64,000 nt of DNA from Utricularia gibba (GCA_002189035.1 NEEC01000007.1:930001-994000), one strand, 5' to 3'. Shown: positions 1 to 10,647, counted from the stretch's first letter. A program made the numbers and translations. The notes: generated by a model from the letters alone, not told the origin.

Positions 1-153
1 AACCAGATCAGTCTCCACAACCTCCTCCAACTTCTTCTCCTCCACCACTACAATTGCAGATTCCTAAACCCGATCAACACCAAAATCTAAGACCAAAAAA
101 ACCAGAAATTCAAAGGAATTACCGATCTGAGGCTGCTCAATGACGATAGTCAT
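1..153 (-). CDS. 5' end of an unidentified gene (partial, runs off the window)
   Basis: Reading the minus strand, an ATG at 153-151 opens a short exon (153-123) ending at a GT donor at 122-121. A plausible acceptor (TTGTAG) at 49-48 opens a second exon (47-1) that stays open to the window edge. The joined 26 residues begin MTIVIEQPQI and continue with an acidic, Glu/Lys/Val-rich stretch. A TATA box lies about 90 bases upstream of the ATG on the same strand, which supports the direction. I do not recognise the protein; only its N-terminus is visible, and the exon 2 acceptor was chosen because it keeps the frame open. Confidence 0.5.
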
Positions 154-243
154 CTTGAATCAACGTTGAAGAGAAAGATACGGAAACCTAAGATGAGAAG
201 ATTGCGAAGACGAGATTGCATATTTCGAGAATGTAGGTGAGGC

Positions 244-253
244 CTATTTATAG
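244..253 (-). promoter_or_regulatory. TATA box of the leftward partial gene
   Basis: Minus strand reads CTATAAATAG, a near-consensus plant TATA box, about 90 bases upstream of the ATG at 153. Confidence 0.55.
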
Positions 254-3200
254 CCGCCGGCGAGCCCTTCCCTGAGAATTCGGAAGCCGCGAGTCCTCAA
301 TGCCAATATTTATGTCCTTCTCTGTAAAACTCAAAACTTCCGAGTCCTCCCGGTTGCTAAATCGACATATTTTCTATTTTATAACTGATTTTAAAAAAGA
401 GATATTTCGCGTGTGCGGGGCCCATGATGACTCAGCAGCGAGCTGGAGATCATATACTCTTCTGCAACGGTAATGGCTGGCCCTGACGTGGAATTGACAA
501 GGAGCGGGACTCATCATCTCTCACCACGTGCTCACCCTGCCGCATTTCTTTATTTTTAACCGTCCGTTTTTTTTCGTGTTAAAATTCGATGAAACTGAAA
601 AATATCAACGGTCAGGATCTGTCCAGCTGGAAAATCAGTTTATTATATTATATTGCAACTTAATAAATTACGAGCAATTAGTAAAATATAATTATAAAAA
701 GAATTTATGCACTGTATGATTTAAAATCCTTCTATCATTCCAAATTGATACTATTACATTTGAATTTTTTTAAATTTGAGAGTTGGGATTTGATCCTATT
801 CAATAAATAAACAAATCGGATTGAATCAGATTCAACCCCAAATTCTAATGTTACTTGAAATATTAAAATTAATAATTCGATGAATCTAGTGAATACGTGA
901 CTAAATTTCAAGTACATAACAAACTTTTTATCGTATCTAAAAAGCTTAGTTCCAATCAATTATTCATGATATATAAACTTTTATATATATGATCATATTA
1001 CTTTAATTTTTCGATATAGAATTGGAGTAAGTATCGATAAGTAACAAAAATCCCATGAATTGGAGTCTGAATATCTTATTGTAGGGATGGAGAATGATCG
1101 AGAATGCCCAACAACTGCCTAACAACCATTCCATAAAGCAAATGAAGTTCAACCACTATTCAATATGTATACATGTGACAGACAGCTTCAGGCAGGCCGT
1201 AGGATTCTGTGGCCTGTCCGAAAGAGGCATCCTCGTTATGGGAAAACGTGAGTGAGGGTTTGGTGGGTCTGAATTGGGTGAAAATATCAGTAATTCCGGT
1301 GCGTAGATTTTATTAATGAACATCTACGCTAATTTTGTTGCGGTTATGGTATGACAGGTGGATGTGGACTGTTCGAAATGTAATGTGCGGTGTGCACGCC
1401 TCCAGGTGTCGCCCACTCTGAGGTTGGTAACTGTTGAAATCATGTATTAATGTTGATAGTTGCTTGCTAAGCAGTAAGCCTCAAAACCAGCCCGAGCTCA
1501 TCCCGCAAATGGAACTGAAGCCATTTGCTTGGACACCACGAACAAACAATCGTACATCAGAAGATAAAAAAGAAATATAAGAAATTGTATATCAATAGTA
1601 ATTGTTTGAGTTTAATATTTTCTAATATAATTTATATTTATTATGCATTTGAATTTTATATGTGTTTGTTCTAATTATCGGATTCTTAATTTTAACGAAT
1701 AGGACTTGGAAGACGGTAGCAGAGAGCCGCATAAGGAATCTCAATGATTAGGTGTTATTGAAAAAGAGTGAAGCGTGAGACGTAGACATTTTAAGAAGGT
1801 TGAAATTAAGTATTCGACGTAATGAATAAACACACATGTAAACATTAAAAATAAGATGGGAAAAATCATGGGTGTGAAGATCAAGTATATTATAAAAATA
1901 AATTGCATTTTAAAAAATTAGACATAATTGATTTTAGTAATCTATAAGAACATCTTTATTAATATCCGGAAATACTGACCTGACATTTTTGGAAATTGAG
2001 TTATTGTGTTTCTTTTACTAAGTTTTTTTTATGTTTGTATCAATTTCTGGAAATCATAATATTAAAATAAATAGTATAAATTATATTTTAAACTATTTCC
2101 AGAATGAAACCAAGTTTACTCATTTACGTTTCTATAAAAAATGAAAAACAAGTATAGTATTAGTGGTTTCCAAAAACATTTTACCATTTTCGGAAATGCC
2201 ACATCAGCATTTCCGGAAACAGGTAAAGATGATATAATATATTATATATTTAGACGATATTATTTATTTTAATACAATATATTAGAATAATAAGGTGAGG
2301 TTGGCTGGCCCATTGTAATAGGAAGTCCTTGGGATTGGCCCATTGTCAGACACGAGGAGCACAATGCCCAAGGTGGTGCGAATTGAATCGGGTTCGAAGT
2401 CGGACCTCGAGCATGCCCACAAACCCATGATGAAGCTTGGTGATGGATTTGGGTCGGCATTACAGGAGACGACGTTTTGCATGTGCCGGTGCCATCATCT
2501 CGCTAGCCTTGATGCGGAGTGGACTATATATTTAAGCAGTGGACATGAATCCAGTTGTGTAGTGTCCCTGCATCCTGTTTTGGTTGCTGGTTTTCTGCCT
2601 TTGGAAATCTGGTATCTGCCGGCATTTACAGTGCAGTAGCTGGCATAACTGCACAAGGCCAGGCCAAACCAGACCAGTGGGTATTTTAGTTTTTTAAACA
2701 CAGTAAAATACAGTGGGTATTTTTCAAATTAACTCGCCAGACGACCGCACTGGCCCATCGACGACTTCAACTCCTCCACCAACGTCTACAGACTGAGACA
2801 CACTGGGACTCAGACTTCAACTTGATCAAATATATCCGACAAATTCCAATTACATGATAAAGATCATCATCTTAATTACATTAAAAAAGATTAGACTAAA
2901 TATATTATTTCACATTCATTTTTTGATGTGAGATTATTTTAATATTATGAGTTACCCACACCAACCCGCAAGTCCGACCCGGCTTCACATTTATACAATA
3001 AATGTAACCTAATGTATAACTCTGATATCATGATTTGGGATTTGAAAACACAGTTGCCGACATGTTCGAAAAGGCCCTTATCTCTCGCGAGTGGGAATTA
3101 AATAATGCCCGAGGCCAATTATGAATGGGGTGGTTCGGAGTTTACATTGATTAGCAACAACAACACACACCCCTCCTTGCGCTTCTCTGTGAATGAGCTA

Positions 3201-5052
3201 CCCATACACCCCTTCAATCATGCACCATGCAGCTCCAAGACTGTGATTACCAGAGGGAGACTCAGAAGCTTTGTGATGTGAATTAGTATGGAACACAGGT
3301 ATCTGGAATTAAATATGATGATGTGATGCAGCTAATCAGATCAGCCCATGGGCGCGCAACCGAAATGGCGACAGGTCTACAGTGAACAGCACCGCACATG
3401 ATGCCCATCTAACAAAGTGCAACCGCATTGGCGACCCATTAATAAGCCGGACAGGAAGCAAAGCAAAGCACCGCTTTAGTGTCCTTTGGAGCAAGAAAAG
3501 TTTGAGGTTGTCAATCAGGAAACGTAAGACCATATGATACCAGTTGCGGGTTCCCCTCCCCAAGATGATTTATTTTACTTACATAGCAAAAACCCTGTTT
3601 GGTATAACTTTTCGAGAGTCATTTCTTATAGAAGTAAGTATTTATGAAGTGAATTTTTTGAGGTTTTTTTGTAAGATAAATCTTCGTACCAAAACTGTTT
3701 TTCGAAACAGAAGTTATTCCATGGAGAGATTGAGTCTCCGTGCATGGAATTCCCGACCCCGCGATCCAACTACGCACATAAATTGGGGACCCGGTGGCAC
3801 ATCAGTCATGTGCTGAACTCCCGATTGGTAGGTACATTGGCAGGCGCAGACCCAGTTGATGCTTATTGAACCCTAGCACGATGTGTTGGAGTAAATTAGT
3901 GATTTTTCCTGACATTTCAACTCAAACTACTAACTACTGCGGGGGGGACCTACTCAGAAAGAAAGTACCCCTCTACAATGGGAGACGAGACCAGACTCAT
4001 GCCACCATATTTTAATAAAAAAAACTTCACCCATTTCACTAAAGCAGTCTAGTTTCCTTCCTAGGAAACGAGAGGGAGAGGAGTGGAGCTGAGGGTGTGC
4101 GGATACCGTCGAGCCGCTCTGGGTTGTGGAGTTGAAAGCTGTGCGTTGGCCTCTGGGGCCGCGGGGACCGGCGGCTTGATGCTGCGAGTCTGGTCAATCC
4201 GCGCAATGAATACGCGCTGCTGCATTTGCCATGAATCCCCCTCTCTTAATTCCTTTTCTTCTTCTATTCACGTCCGTGGATTCTCTTGCACTCCGCACCC
4301 ACCTCCCCTTCTTCCCAACTGTCGACTCTCATTAACACCCACCCTTCACCTACCTTTACACTCTTTTTTTTTTTTTGCAGATTCCTGTATCCAATGCGAC
4401 ATTTTACAAAGACAATATGATTTTTCTTAGAAGAGAATTAGGCATACGAAATAATAATATCGTGTTTGATAGATTTGTTTACGTATCTAAACATTCATAT
4501 ATTGATAACGAAATCTACTTTATAAATATATCTGAAATTAAGAATCTAATAGATAGGATGAACATATAAGTACAAATATACAAGAAAATTAGATTATATT
4601 ATAAAAGATTAGATTTAATTGACTATTAATGATCTATAATTTATTATATATTTGATTATTTTAATTTTATTTTTTAAATTACTTATTCTAATATATATAT
4701 TATGTAATATATTTTTATTTGTAAACGTATATACCAAATATATCATTACTTCACTCAACATAGAGTCTAAAATCTATATTGAAAAAATAAACATATTAAA
4801 TGATAAATTGAGGAATAATGAACCCACGGGTGAAATCATCAATTTTATTTTAAATTATAATTTTTTTTTGGACGACAATTGATTTAAATTTTGCCGTGAT
4901 GTCGTGGCACTCTGAAATAAGGAATGTAGTAAAACTTACACACACCAGTGAAAAGAAAGGCGCTTCTCAGATCAGATGTCCCAGAATACAGACCAGGGAA
5001 AAAGGTGACGTGTACTGTCCAAAAACCTGTCCCAAATCGGAGCCCCAACTGC
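254..5052. other. Intergenic region, 4.8 kb
   Basis: AT-rich DNA with no open frame resembling a known protein. It holds one inverted-repeat element (1951-2233). TGGCCCATTGT occurs twice at 30-base spacing (2306 and 2336). A degenerate foldback-like stretch lies at 3590-3695. Short open frames at 2269-2700 and 4083-4430 look non-coding. Confidence 0.6.
1951..2233. mobile_element. MITE-like element with long imperfect terminal inverted repeats
   Basis: The left end from 1951 (CATCTTTA, then TCCGGAAAT, CTGA and CATTT blocks) matches the reverse complement of the right end finishing near 2233, at about 35 of 46 positions. The interior is AT-rich, about 190 bases, with no coding potential. The flanks both contain TATAA, a possible but unproven target duplication. 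Size, long inverted ends and absence of genes fit a non-autonomous DNA transposon; the superfamily cannot be assigned by eye. Confidence 0.55.
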
Positions 5053-5060
5053 TATAAATA
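5053..5060 (+). promoter_or_regulatory. TATA box of the BAHD gene
   Basis: TATAAATA about 100 bases upstream of the ATG at 5153. Confidence 0.6.
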
Positions 5061-5152
5061 CACTACACTACAACTAGCTGCATATTGCATTGCAGCCCCT
5101 TGTCGCCATTCACACTTAAGCTTCTAGTTTTACTACTCGGGAGCTCGGCTTC

Positions 5153-7304
5153 ATGGGGATCGAACCGGCCATCCAGGATCTCAATGTCACGGTTCACGAT
5201 TCGTCTCTTGTCTTCCCTGACTTCCAGGTAGACGAGACCAAGTCTCTGTTCTTCTCTAACATTGATCAAGTCCTCAATTTCCATGTTCAAACTCTCCATT
5301 TCTTCCCCCCCAACCCCGATTTCACGCCGGAAGCGGCGGCGGAGAGGCTCAAGAGTGCCCTCCAGAAGGTTATGGTGGAGTACGAGTTCTTGGCCGGGAG
5401 GGTGAAACCGGATCAAGAAACGGGGCGGCTCGAGGTTCAGTACAAGCCTTATGGGGCTGGATTCGTCGTGGCGTCATCTGAGTTCTCTCTTGATGAGATC
5501 GGGGATCTTGTTTATCCCAATCCTGCTTTCATGCAGCTCATCCTCCCTGGATTGAGCAAGTTCGATGATAATCCACTCTGCGTGCTCCAGGTAAACGCTT
5601 TCTTTCAGTTTCTTAGGGAAACTAACACAATTACTGCCTGCTGGGTTCATCCTTTGGTGTGTTCCTTCTGTTTTCATCTATGTTCATAGAGATGGGCTGT
5701 TCATTTATTAGGCGCAGCTGCCATTGAATAGCCGTGTTATCCCACCACCCAACACCAATAATTAAAATTACCAACCAATGTGATATGGTGACCACTTAGA
5801 CCAGTGTGTTGTGGTCCAAATGCTCGTAAAAAAAGGTGAAGAAAACTGGAAACTTGATCACATTTGGTCCCAGATTCATCTTTTCCCCCTCTTTTGCCTT
5901 TCACTCAGGGTTAAGTTTCATCTGTCATTTCTATATGCATCAAAATCTTGACTCCTTGGTGCAACCAGCGTAGGGGAGGTACTAGTCTGGTAGGGTCTGC
6001 CATGATTGCTCATTATTCCAACTTCCTTTTACACTGGATTCATTGGCCGTTTTCTCTATTAAAAAAAGATGATCTTTTTTTTTTTTGTGAGGCTACTCCC
6101 TACAAAAGCTAGTCTAAGAATTAAGTTAATCCCATAACTTGGATTTAAAAGCTAATCATGCAGATGGATCAGCCCATTAGGGGCATTATTTCGCAACTAG
6201 AGTAGAGTAGTGAGCCTATGGATTACCGACTGGCAAAGACTTCTGTCTGTGTGTGTAGGAAAACTTGGAGTTTCGATGATCCCGAGGTTGGGGGAGACAA
6301 AGAAGAGTTGTTAAAATTTTGATCTTACAGAAAGAAGTTTTTTTGTCAGAATGTGAGTGTTGAGGAAGATGAGAAATTTGGGATTGTTTTCTAAAGTCAG
6401 AGTTGTGTTGCAGGTTACATCGTTCAAATGTGGAGGTTTCTGTTTAGGAGTATCGACTAATCATGCTCTGTTCGATGGGATGAGCTTCAAGGTGTTCCTT
6501 CAGAACCTTGGTTCACAAGCATTTAGTGACAGACCATTCCACGTAATACCTTGCCATGATCGCCTCCTTCTCGCCGCCCGGACGCCGCCGCAGGTGACAT
6601 TTGACCATCCCGAGCTGCTAAAGCAACCAGAAGGGGCTGAAAACGCCACCGTCTTTGACTGTAATAAAGAAGAGCTTGATTTCAAGATCTTCCGGCTGAG
6701 CTCTGAAGACATCAATCGGATGAAAGAGACTGCCAAATCTACAAAAACGAAGCCGAACACGAAGTTAACTGGATTCAATCTGATCACAGCCCATGTTTGG
6801 CGCTGCAAAGCACTGTCACGGGATGTGGAGAATAACAGAGAAAGGGAATCAATAGTTCTCTACGCAGTTGATATCAAGCCAAGGATGAATCCTCCATTGC
6901 CAGCTTCTTACTGCGGCAACGCCGTGCTGAGCGCCTACGCGGCGGCGAAATGCTGGGAACTTGAAGTTGAGCCTCTGGCGAAACTGGTTGAGCGTATCAC
7001 TGAAGGGGCGGCAAGGATCACAGATGAGTATGCAAGATCGGCTATCGATTGGGGTGAAATTCACAAGGGATTTCCAAACGGGGAGTTTCTGATTTCGTCT
7101 TGGTGGCGTTTGGGGTTCGATGAAGTTGAGTATCCATGGGGGAAACCCAAGTACAGTTGCCCGGTGGTTTACCGCCGGAGCGATATAATTCTACTTTTTC
7201 CGGATATCGGCGGCGCCACCAGCCAGGGAGTTAATGTTCTGGTTGCACTTCCGCCGAAGGAGATGATCAAGTTTCAATCTTTGTTCAGTTCGTTGTTGGA
7301 GTAA
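5153..7304 (+). CDS. BAHD acyltransferase (hydroxycinnamoyl-CoA transferase-like)
   Basis: Two exons, 5153-5590 and 6414-7304, joined in phase 0 give 442 residues, the usual BAHD length. The 823-base intron has the donor CAG|GTAAAC and acceptor TTGCAG and sits where BAHD genes often carry their single intron. The catalytic HXXXD motif is NHALFD, His163 and Asp167. The structural motif normally DFGWG reads EYPWG (385-389), followed by GKPKYSCPVVY. BAHD enzymes are cytosolic and move an acyl group from CoA to an alcohol or amine. The EYPWG variant reminds me of the omega-hydroxyacid / fatty-alcohol hydroxycinnamoyl transferase group (suberin and wax ferulate or caffeate esters), but that placement is from memory and the substrate is inferred. 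The start is the first ATG after the TATA box. Confidence 0.9.
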
Positions 7305-7810
7305 TGGCTTCAAGATTTGTATGTGTACAGGCATATTACATGAACCACAACCCATGCCGCCTAATGTAAGAATAAGAGACAAGATCAGCAGTTTTCCTGT
7401 CTTGGAACTCAGTATCTACTTGTCTATTGCTCAGAACCTTTTTCCCATTCTCTCTTACCAAGTGATGGGAAACAACTCACCAGGAGTAAGTAGCACACAC
7501 AGAGTCCTTTGCTTGAAAATGACAAACAAGGGGAGCTGCGTTACATTAAAAATGCAGCAAAAACAGAGTCTTTTGCTTCAAACTACAAATTCCAGGGCAA
7601 GTTGTTGATACCTTTTTCTTCTCGCAACAAGTCTTTACCAAGAGTCTGCTTGTTTCTTTAAACTAAGAATGCTCTTTATAAACCAAATGAATTGGATTAA
7701 AACACAGAGAAGAGATTAGAAAGAATACAAACAAACCAAAGGGGAGCTCTAATACATATGAGCTCTATTACATCCCAAGGAGTGTAAGAGCACAGCTCTT
7801 TTTCGCGTTC
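7305..7810. other. Convergent intergenic region
   Basis: 506 bases between the 3' ends of the BAHD gene (+) and the membrane-protein gene (-). Presumably mostly the two 3' UTRs; no coding frame or repeat noticed. Confidence 0.5.
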
Positions 7811-8362
7811 CTAGACGTGAAAAGGCAACGACCATCTTCTTCCATTAACATCTCCAACTTTAGCGCTAGAGCCGTTGATCCCCTTTCTCTCCATATAAGC
7901 GTAGTAGTTCAAGAAGAAAGCAAGCGTAAGCACAACCCATTCCAAACAGAACATCACAACGCAGAGCCCCCCTGCAAGTTTCAGAATCACCACACCATCT
8001 TCTTCTCTCACGTAAGATTTCAAGTGATTGAGGAAATCAGAAGGCTTCGTGAATATCAAAACTGAGACGGATCCCTGAAAAATGGCAGTTAAAACAGTAG
8101 CCACCATGTGGGCACCGTAGAACTTTCCGGCAGAGGATGCAGATCTCGCGGCAGCGGCGCAGCCGGAGATCGCCCCGGCAATCGTGATGATGTGGAGAAG
8201 GATTAGGAGAAAGCCGACGAGAGAAGGGATGAGGCGGAGTGAAAGGGTGAGGAAGATGCAACTCGAGGCGGCGCCGAGGAGGATGTAGTTTGTGAGGATG
8301 AAGACTTTGTGGGTGTAGGGATGGGAGCATTCTCCGGCGGAGTAATCGATCGATAAACCCAT
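7811..8362 (-). CDS. Four-helix plant membrane protein, copy A
   Basis: Intronless frame of 183 residues from ATG 8362-8360 (MGLSIDYSAGECSHP) ending WSLPFHV. Four hydrophobic segments lie at roughly residues 22-45, 48-72, 85-108 and 130-155. The open frame extends upstream, but without an ATG and across a TATA-like box at 8465-8471, so the internal Met is the start. It is nearly the same protein as the divergent neighbour at 8979-9545. The family is plant-specific and functionally uncharacterised; it resembles the Arabidopsis At3g02640 / At5g16250 type as I remember them. The promoter carries three AACGG cores, suggesting mitotic expression. The C-terminus has drifted from the WPWPFQV ending of copy B. 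Confidence 0.85.
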   Translation of the reverse strand: MGLSIDYSAGECSHPYTHKVFILTNYILLGAASSCIFLTLSLRLIPSLVGFLLILLHIITIAGAISGCAAAARSASSAGKFYGAHMVATVLTAIFQGSVSVLIFTKPSDFLNHLKSYVREEDGVVILKLAGGLCVVMFCLEWVVLTLAFFLNYYAYMERKGINGSSAKVGDVNGRRWSLPFHV

Positions 8363-8464
8363 CTTTTTTGGCGGCAGCAAAGAGTAAAAAGAGAATTCAC
8401 TTACTTCCCTCCGAAATTTTGTGAGTTGAGTTTGTGTGTGGTGGGAGAAGGGGAGCTGGGGCGG

Positions 8465-8471
8465 ATATATA
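8465..8471 (-). promoter_or_regulatory. TATA-like box of membrane protein copy A
   Basis: TATATAT on the minus strand, about 100 bases upstream of the ATG at 8362. Confidence 0.45.
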
Positions 8472-8500
8472 CACGACGACAGGGGAAGAGTCAAGTTGCA

Positions 8501-8560
8501 CAGTGTAACGGTCGTATTTCCGACCCGTTGAGATTTGAATGGAACGCGCGTAACGGCTAG
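8501..8560 (-). promoter_or_regulatory. AACGG promoter module of copy A (MSA-like)
   Basis: Three AACGG cores (plus strand 8507-8511 and 8552-8556; minus strand 8529-8525) lie just upstream of the TATA-like box. The 60-base module is repeated in inverted orientation at 8810-8880 in front of copy B, with the same order and spacing blocks: AGCCGTTA, TTCCATTCA, AACGGGTCG, then CCGTT. AACGG is the core of the M-phase-specific activator element bound by three-repeat MYB (MYB3R) factors. Confidence 0.6.
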
Positions 8561-8809
8561 TTTATGCCGGTCCGGTGTCCCACATTTTTTAATTTTCCTA
8601 TTTTTTTCATGGATTATTTTTAAAAATTGGAATAATAATATTTTTAATTATTTAAAATTAGAGAATTTTGAAAACTCGAATTGTTTCTAAATTGAACACT
8701 ATATGTTCTATCAAACTCGAATGCTAATGGTTTAATTTGTCAAAAAGGCGTAGGCGTGGGCACGACACGGTGACACGCGAGGAAACTTTTTTTAGGACAC
8801 GCCATGGAG

Positions 8810-8880
8810 TAGCCGTTATGCTTCCATTCACAATTTGAAATTCCACAACGGGTCGAAATATAGCCGTTGCACTCTGAAAC
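8810..8880 (+). promoter_or_regulatory. AACGG promoter module of copy B (MSA-like)
   Basis: Mirror image of the 8501-8560 module. Its cores are CCGTT 8813-8817, AACGG 8847-8851 and CCGTT 8864-8868. Conservation here contrasts with the poorly matching DNA at 8561-8809, so the two modules have probably been kept by selection since the gene duplication. Confidence 0.6.
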
Positions 8881-8891
8881 TCTGCCATGGG

Positions 8892-8903
8892 TATATTATA
8901 TAG
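8892..8903 (+). promoter_or_regulatory. TATA box of membrane protein copy B
   Basis: TATATTATATAG, 76-87 bases upstream of the ATG at 8979 and directly after the AACGG module. Confidence 0.5.
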
Positions 8904-8978
8904 ACTCTTGTTCTTATTCTGCTTCTTCTTCATAATCACTACCGTTTTCAGAGATAGAAATTCGAAGCTCCTCCGAAA

Positions 8979-9545
8979 ATGGGTTTATCTATGGATTACT
9001 CCGCCGGGGAATGCTCCCATCCACACACCCACAAAATCTTCATGCTCACAAACTACGTCCTCCTTGGCGCCGCCTCAAGCTGCATCTTCCTCACCCTCTC
9101 CCTCCGACTCTTCCCCTCCCTCGTCGGCTTCCTCCTGATCCTCCTCCACATCATCACAATCGCCGGCGCCGTCTCCGGCTGCGCCGCCGCCTCGCGCTCC
9201 GCTACGTCTGCAGGAAAATTCTACGGCGCCCACATGGTGGCAACTGTTTTAACCGCCATTTTTCAGGGATCCGTCTCTGTTTTGATATTCACGAGGCCGT
9301 CTGATTTTCTTGCTCACTTGAAATCGTACGTGAGGGAAGAAGATGGTGTGGTGATTCTGAAACTTGCAGGGGGACTCTGCGTCGCCATGTTCTGTTTAGA
9401 ATGGGTTGTGCTTACCCTTGCTTTCTTCCTGAATTACTACGCCTACATGGAGAGAAAGGGGATCAACAGCGGGAACACGAATCGGGCGAAAGCTGGAGAT
9501 GTGGAGGAGGATATCAGAAACTGGCCATGGCCTTTTCAGGTCTGA
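8979..9545 (+). CDS. Four-helix plant membrane protein, copy B
   Basis: Intronless, 188 residues, starting MGLSMDYSAGECSHP and ending NWPWPFQV. The four hydrophobic segments match copy A, and most residues are identical through YYAYMERKGIN. The C-terminal tail differs (SGNTNRAKAGDVEED against GSSAKVGDVNG). The two genes are divergent with 616 bases between start codons, so they are an inverted tandem duplication with a shared intergenic promoter. Function is unknown. The AACGG modules suggest transcription in G2/M, which would fit a membrane protein needed in dividing cells; this is inference. Confidence 0.87.
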   Translation: MGLSMDYSAGECSHPHTHKIFMLTNYVLLGAASSCIFLTLSLRLFPSLVGFLLILLHIITIAGAVSGCAAASRSATSAGKFYGAHMVATVLTAIFQGSVSVLIFTRPSDFLAHLKSYVREEDGVVILKLAGGLCVAMFCLEWVVLTLAFFLNYYAYMERKGINSGNTNRAKAGDVEEDIRNWPWPFQV

Positions 9546-10023
9546 AGTCAACGAAAAGAGGCTGCTTTTTACTGTATTACTACAGCTTCTTTAGAATTCC
9601 GGTGTTTTTCTTGTACCCCGTGTTCATTTGGTTTCCAATGAACGAAGAACATTCTCTGTAGTCCGATCTCGCGGCGGCCGGAGTATGAACCGATCAAAAT
9701 CGAATCTATGAGCTGCTGCATGCAGAACATGTTTGAGTTTCCCTCCAAACCTAACCTAATTCATATTTTAACATTTTTTTACCTTATTAATAAAAAATGT
9801 AATTTATATTAATTTTCTCATTAGAACCTTTATGGTAACAAATCTTCGATATGAATCTAAAACTGAACTGGCGAATTCTCGCACGTGGGAAAATAAAATT
9901 AAAAGGCGATATTGGGAGCAGATTTATTATCTGAATGATTAGATAGTATTTTATTTATAGTGATTTAGGAAATAAAAATCTTATCTGTGCACATTGCTTC
10001 TGGTGATCAGATGCGCTAGTTCC
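9546..10023. other. Intergenic, AT-rich
   Basis: 3' UTR of copy B followed by AT-rich DNA up to the promoter of the zinc-finger gene. Nothing else recognised. Confidence 0.5.
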
Positions 10024-10034
10024 TATATATATAT
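10024..10034 (+). promoter_or_regulatory. TATA box of the C2H2 gene
   Basis: TATATATATAT, 50-60 bases upstream of the ATG at 10084. It lies inside the upstream extension of the open frame, which argues that translation starts at 10084. Confidence 0.45.
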
Positions 10035-10083
10035 TTGGAATGAAGGCGGACCTTTTTTCAGGCGTGCTCTCTTCAACGATTTC

Positions 10084-10647
10084 ATGGCGGGAAGCAAAGA
10101 GGATCAGTGGAGTGCGATCTCAGTCACTCCGACAAAGTTTGTGCTCCGTCGTTCTCCGGTTTCGAATCACGGTGCCGAGATGGGAGGAGAAACGGAGGGT
10201 CCTCGTCGTTTGAACGGCGTTCCGGTTTACAACAAGGAGATGCTGGAAGCGGCGACAACCTTAATGCTCCTTCGTAATGGATTCTTTGGCGGTAAGAAGG
10301 ATTTTGATACTCCAGATATGGTGGAGGCGGCTGAGTCCCTAGTCACGTTACAGAATGGTGACCAAAGCGAGAACCGTGTGAAAAAACCTCTCCCCAACAA
10401 TGGGAGCGTTACGAGGGTTTTGGGAGAGAACAAGGTTTATACCTGCAAGGAGTGTGGGGAAGTGTTCAAGACGCCTCAGGCGCTCGGAGGTCATATGACG
10501 AAGCACCGAAAAGAAAAAAGCAACGCGACGGAAGTTGTGAAAGATGACAAGAAACGAAAGATGGAGAATGTAGGAAGCACACCAAATGGCGGCAGCGAGT
10601 CTGATGCTCCTGTTGATTTAGACTTGAAATTGGGTTCTTTGTATTAG
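10084..10647 (+). CDS. Single C2H2 zinc-finger protein with EAR repression motif
   Basis: Intronless, 187 residues from ATG 10084 (MAGSKEDQWS). One plant-type Q-type finger, CKECGEVFKTPQALGGHMTKH (residues 121-141), carries the QALGGH helix typical of plant C2H2 transcription factors. A basic KDDKKRK patch after the finger may be a nuclear signal. The C-terminus DLDLKLGSLY holds an LxLxL-type EAR motif (178-183), which recruits TOPLESS co-repressors, so a nuclear transcriptional repressor is likely. The N-terminal 120 residues are not recognised; they contain two related segments (EMLEAATTLMLLRNG and DMVEAAESLVTLQNG) that look like an internal duplication. Target genes cannot be inferred. Confidence 0.85.
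   Translation: MAGSKEDQWSAISVTPTKFVLRRSPVSNHGAEMGGETEGPRRLNGVPVYNKEMLEAATTLMLLRNGFFGGKKDFDTPDMVEAAESLVTLQNGDQSENRVKKPLPNNGSVTRVLGENKVYTCKECGEVFKTPQALGGHMTKHRKEKSNATEVVKDDKKRKMENVGSTPNGGSESDAPVDLDLKLGSLY

Noticed and set aside
2940-3060. LTR-like fragment with a possible primer-binding remnant (ACTCTGATATCATG)
   Set aside because: The match to the TGGTATCAGAGC-type site is degenerate and no second LTR or retroelement coding DNA is nearby.
3590-3695. Possible short foldback element (CTGTTTGGTA ... TACCAAAACTG)
   Set aside because: Only about ten matching bases at the ends and no target duplication; too weak to call.
4083-4430. 115-codon plus-strand open frame beginning MELRVCGYRRAAL
   Set aside because: Begins at a GTG rather than ATG, low-complexity, ends in a pyrimidine tract; no homology suspected.
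8363-8494. N-terminal extension of membrane protein copy A
   Set aside because: No ATG, contains the TATA-like box, and copy B starts at the same MGLS.
9011-9304. Histidine/proline/arginine-rich frame overlapping copy B
   Set aside because: Shadow frame of the conserved membrane-protein gene.
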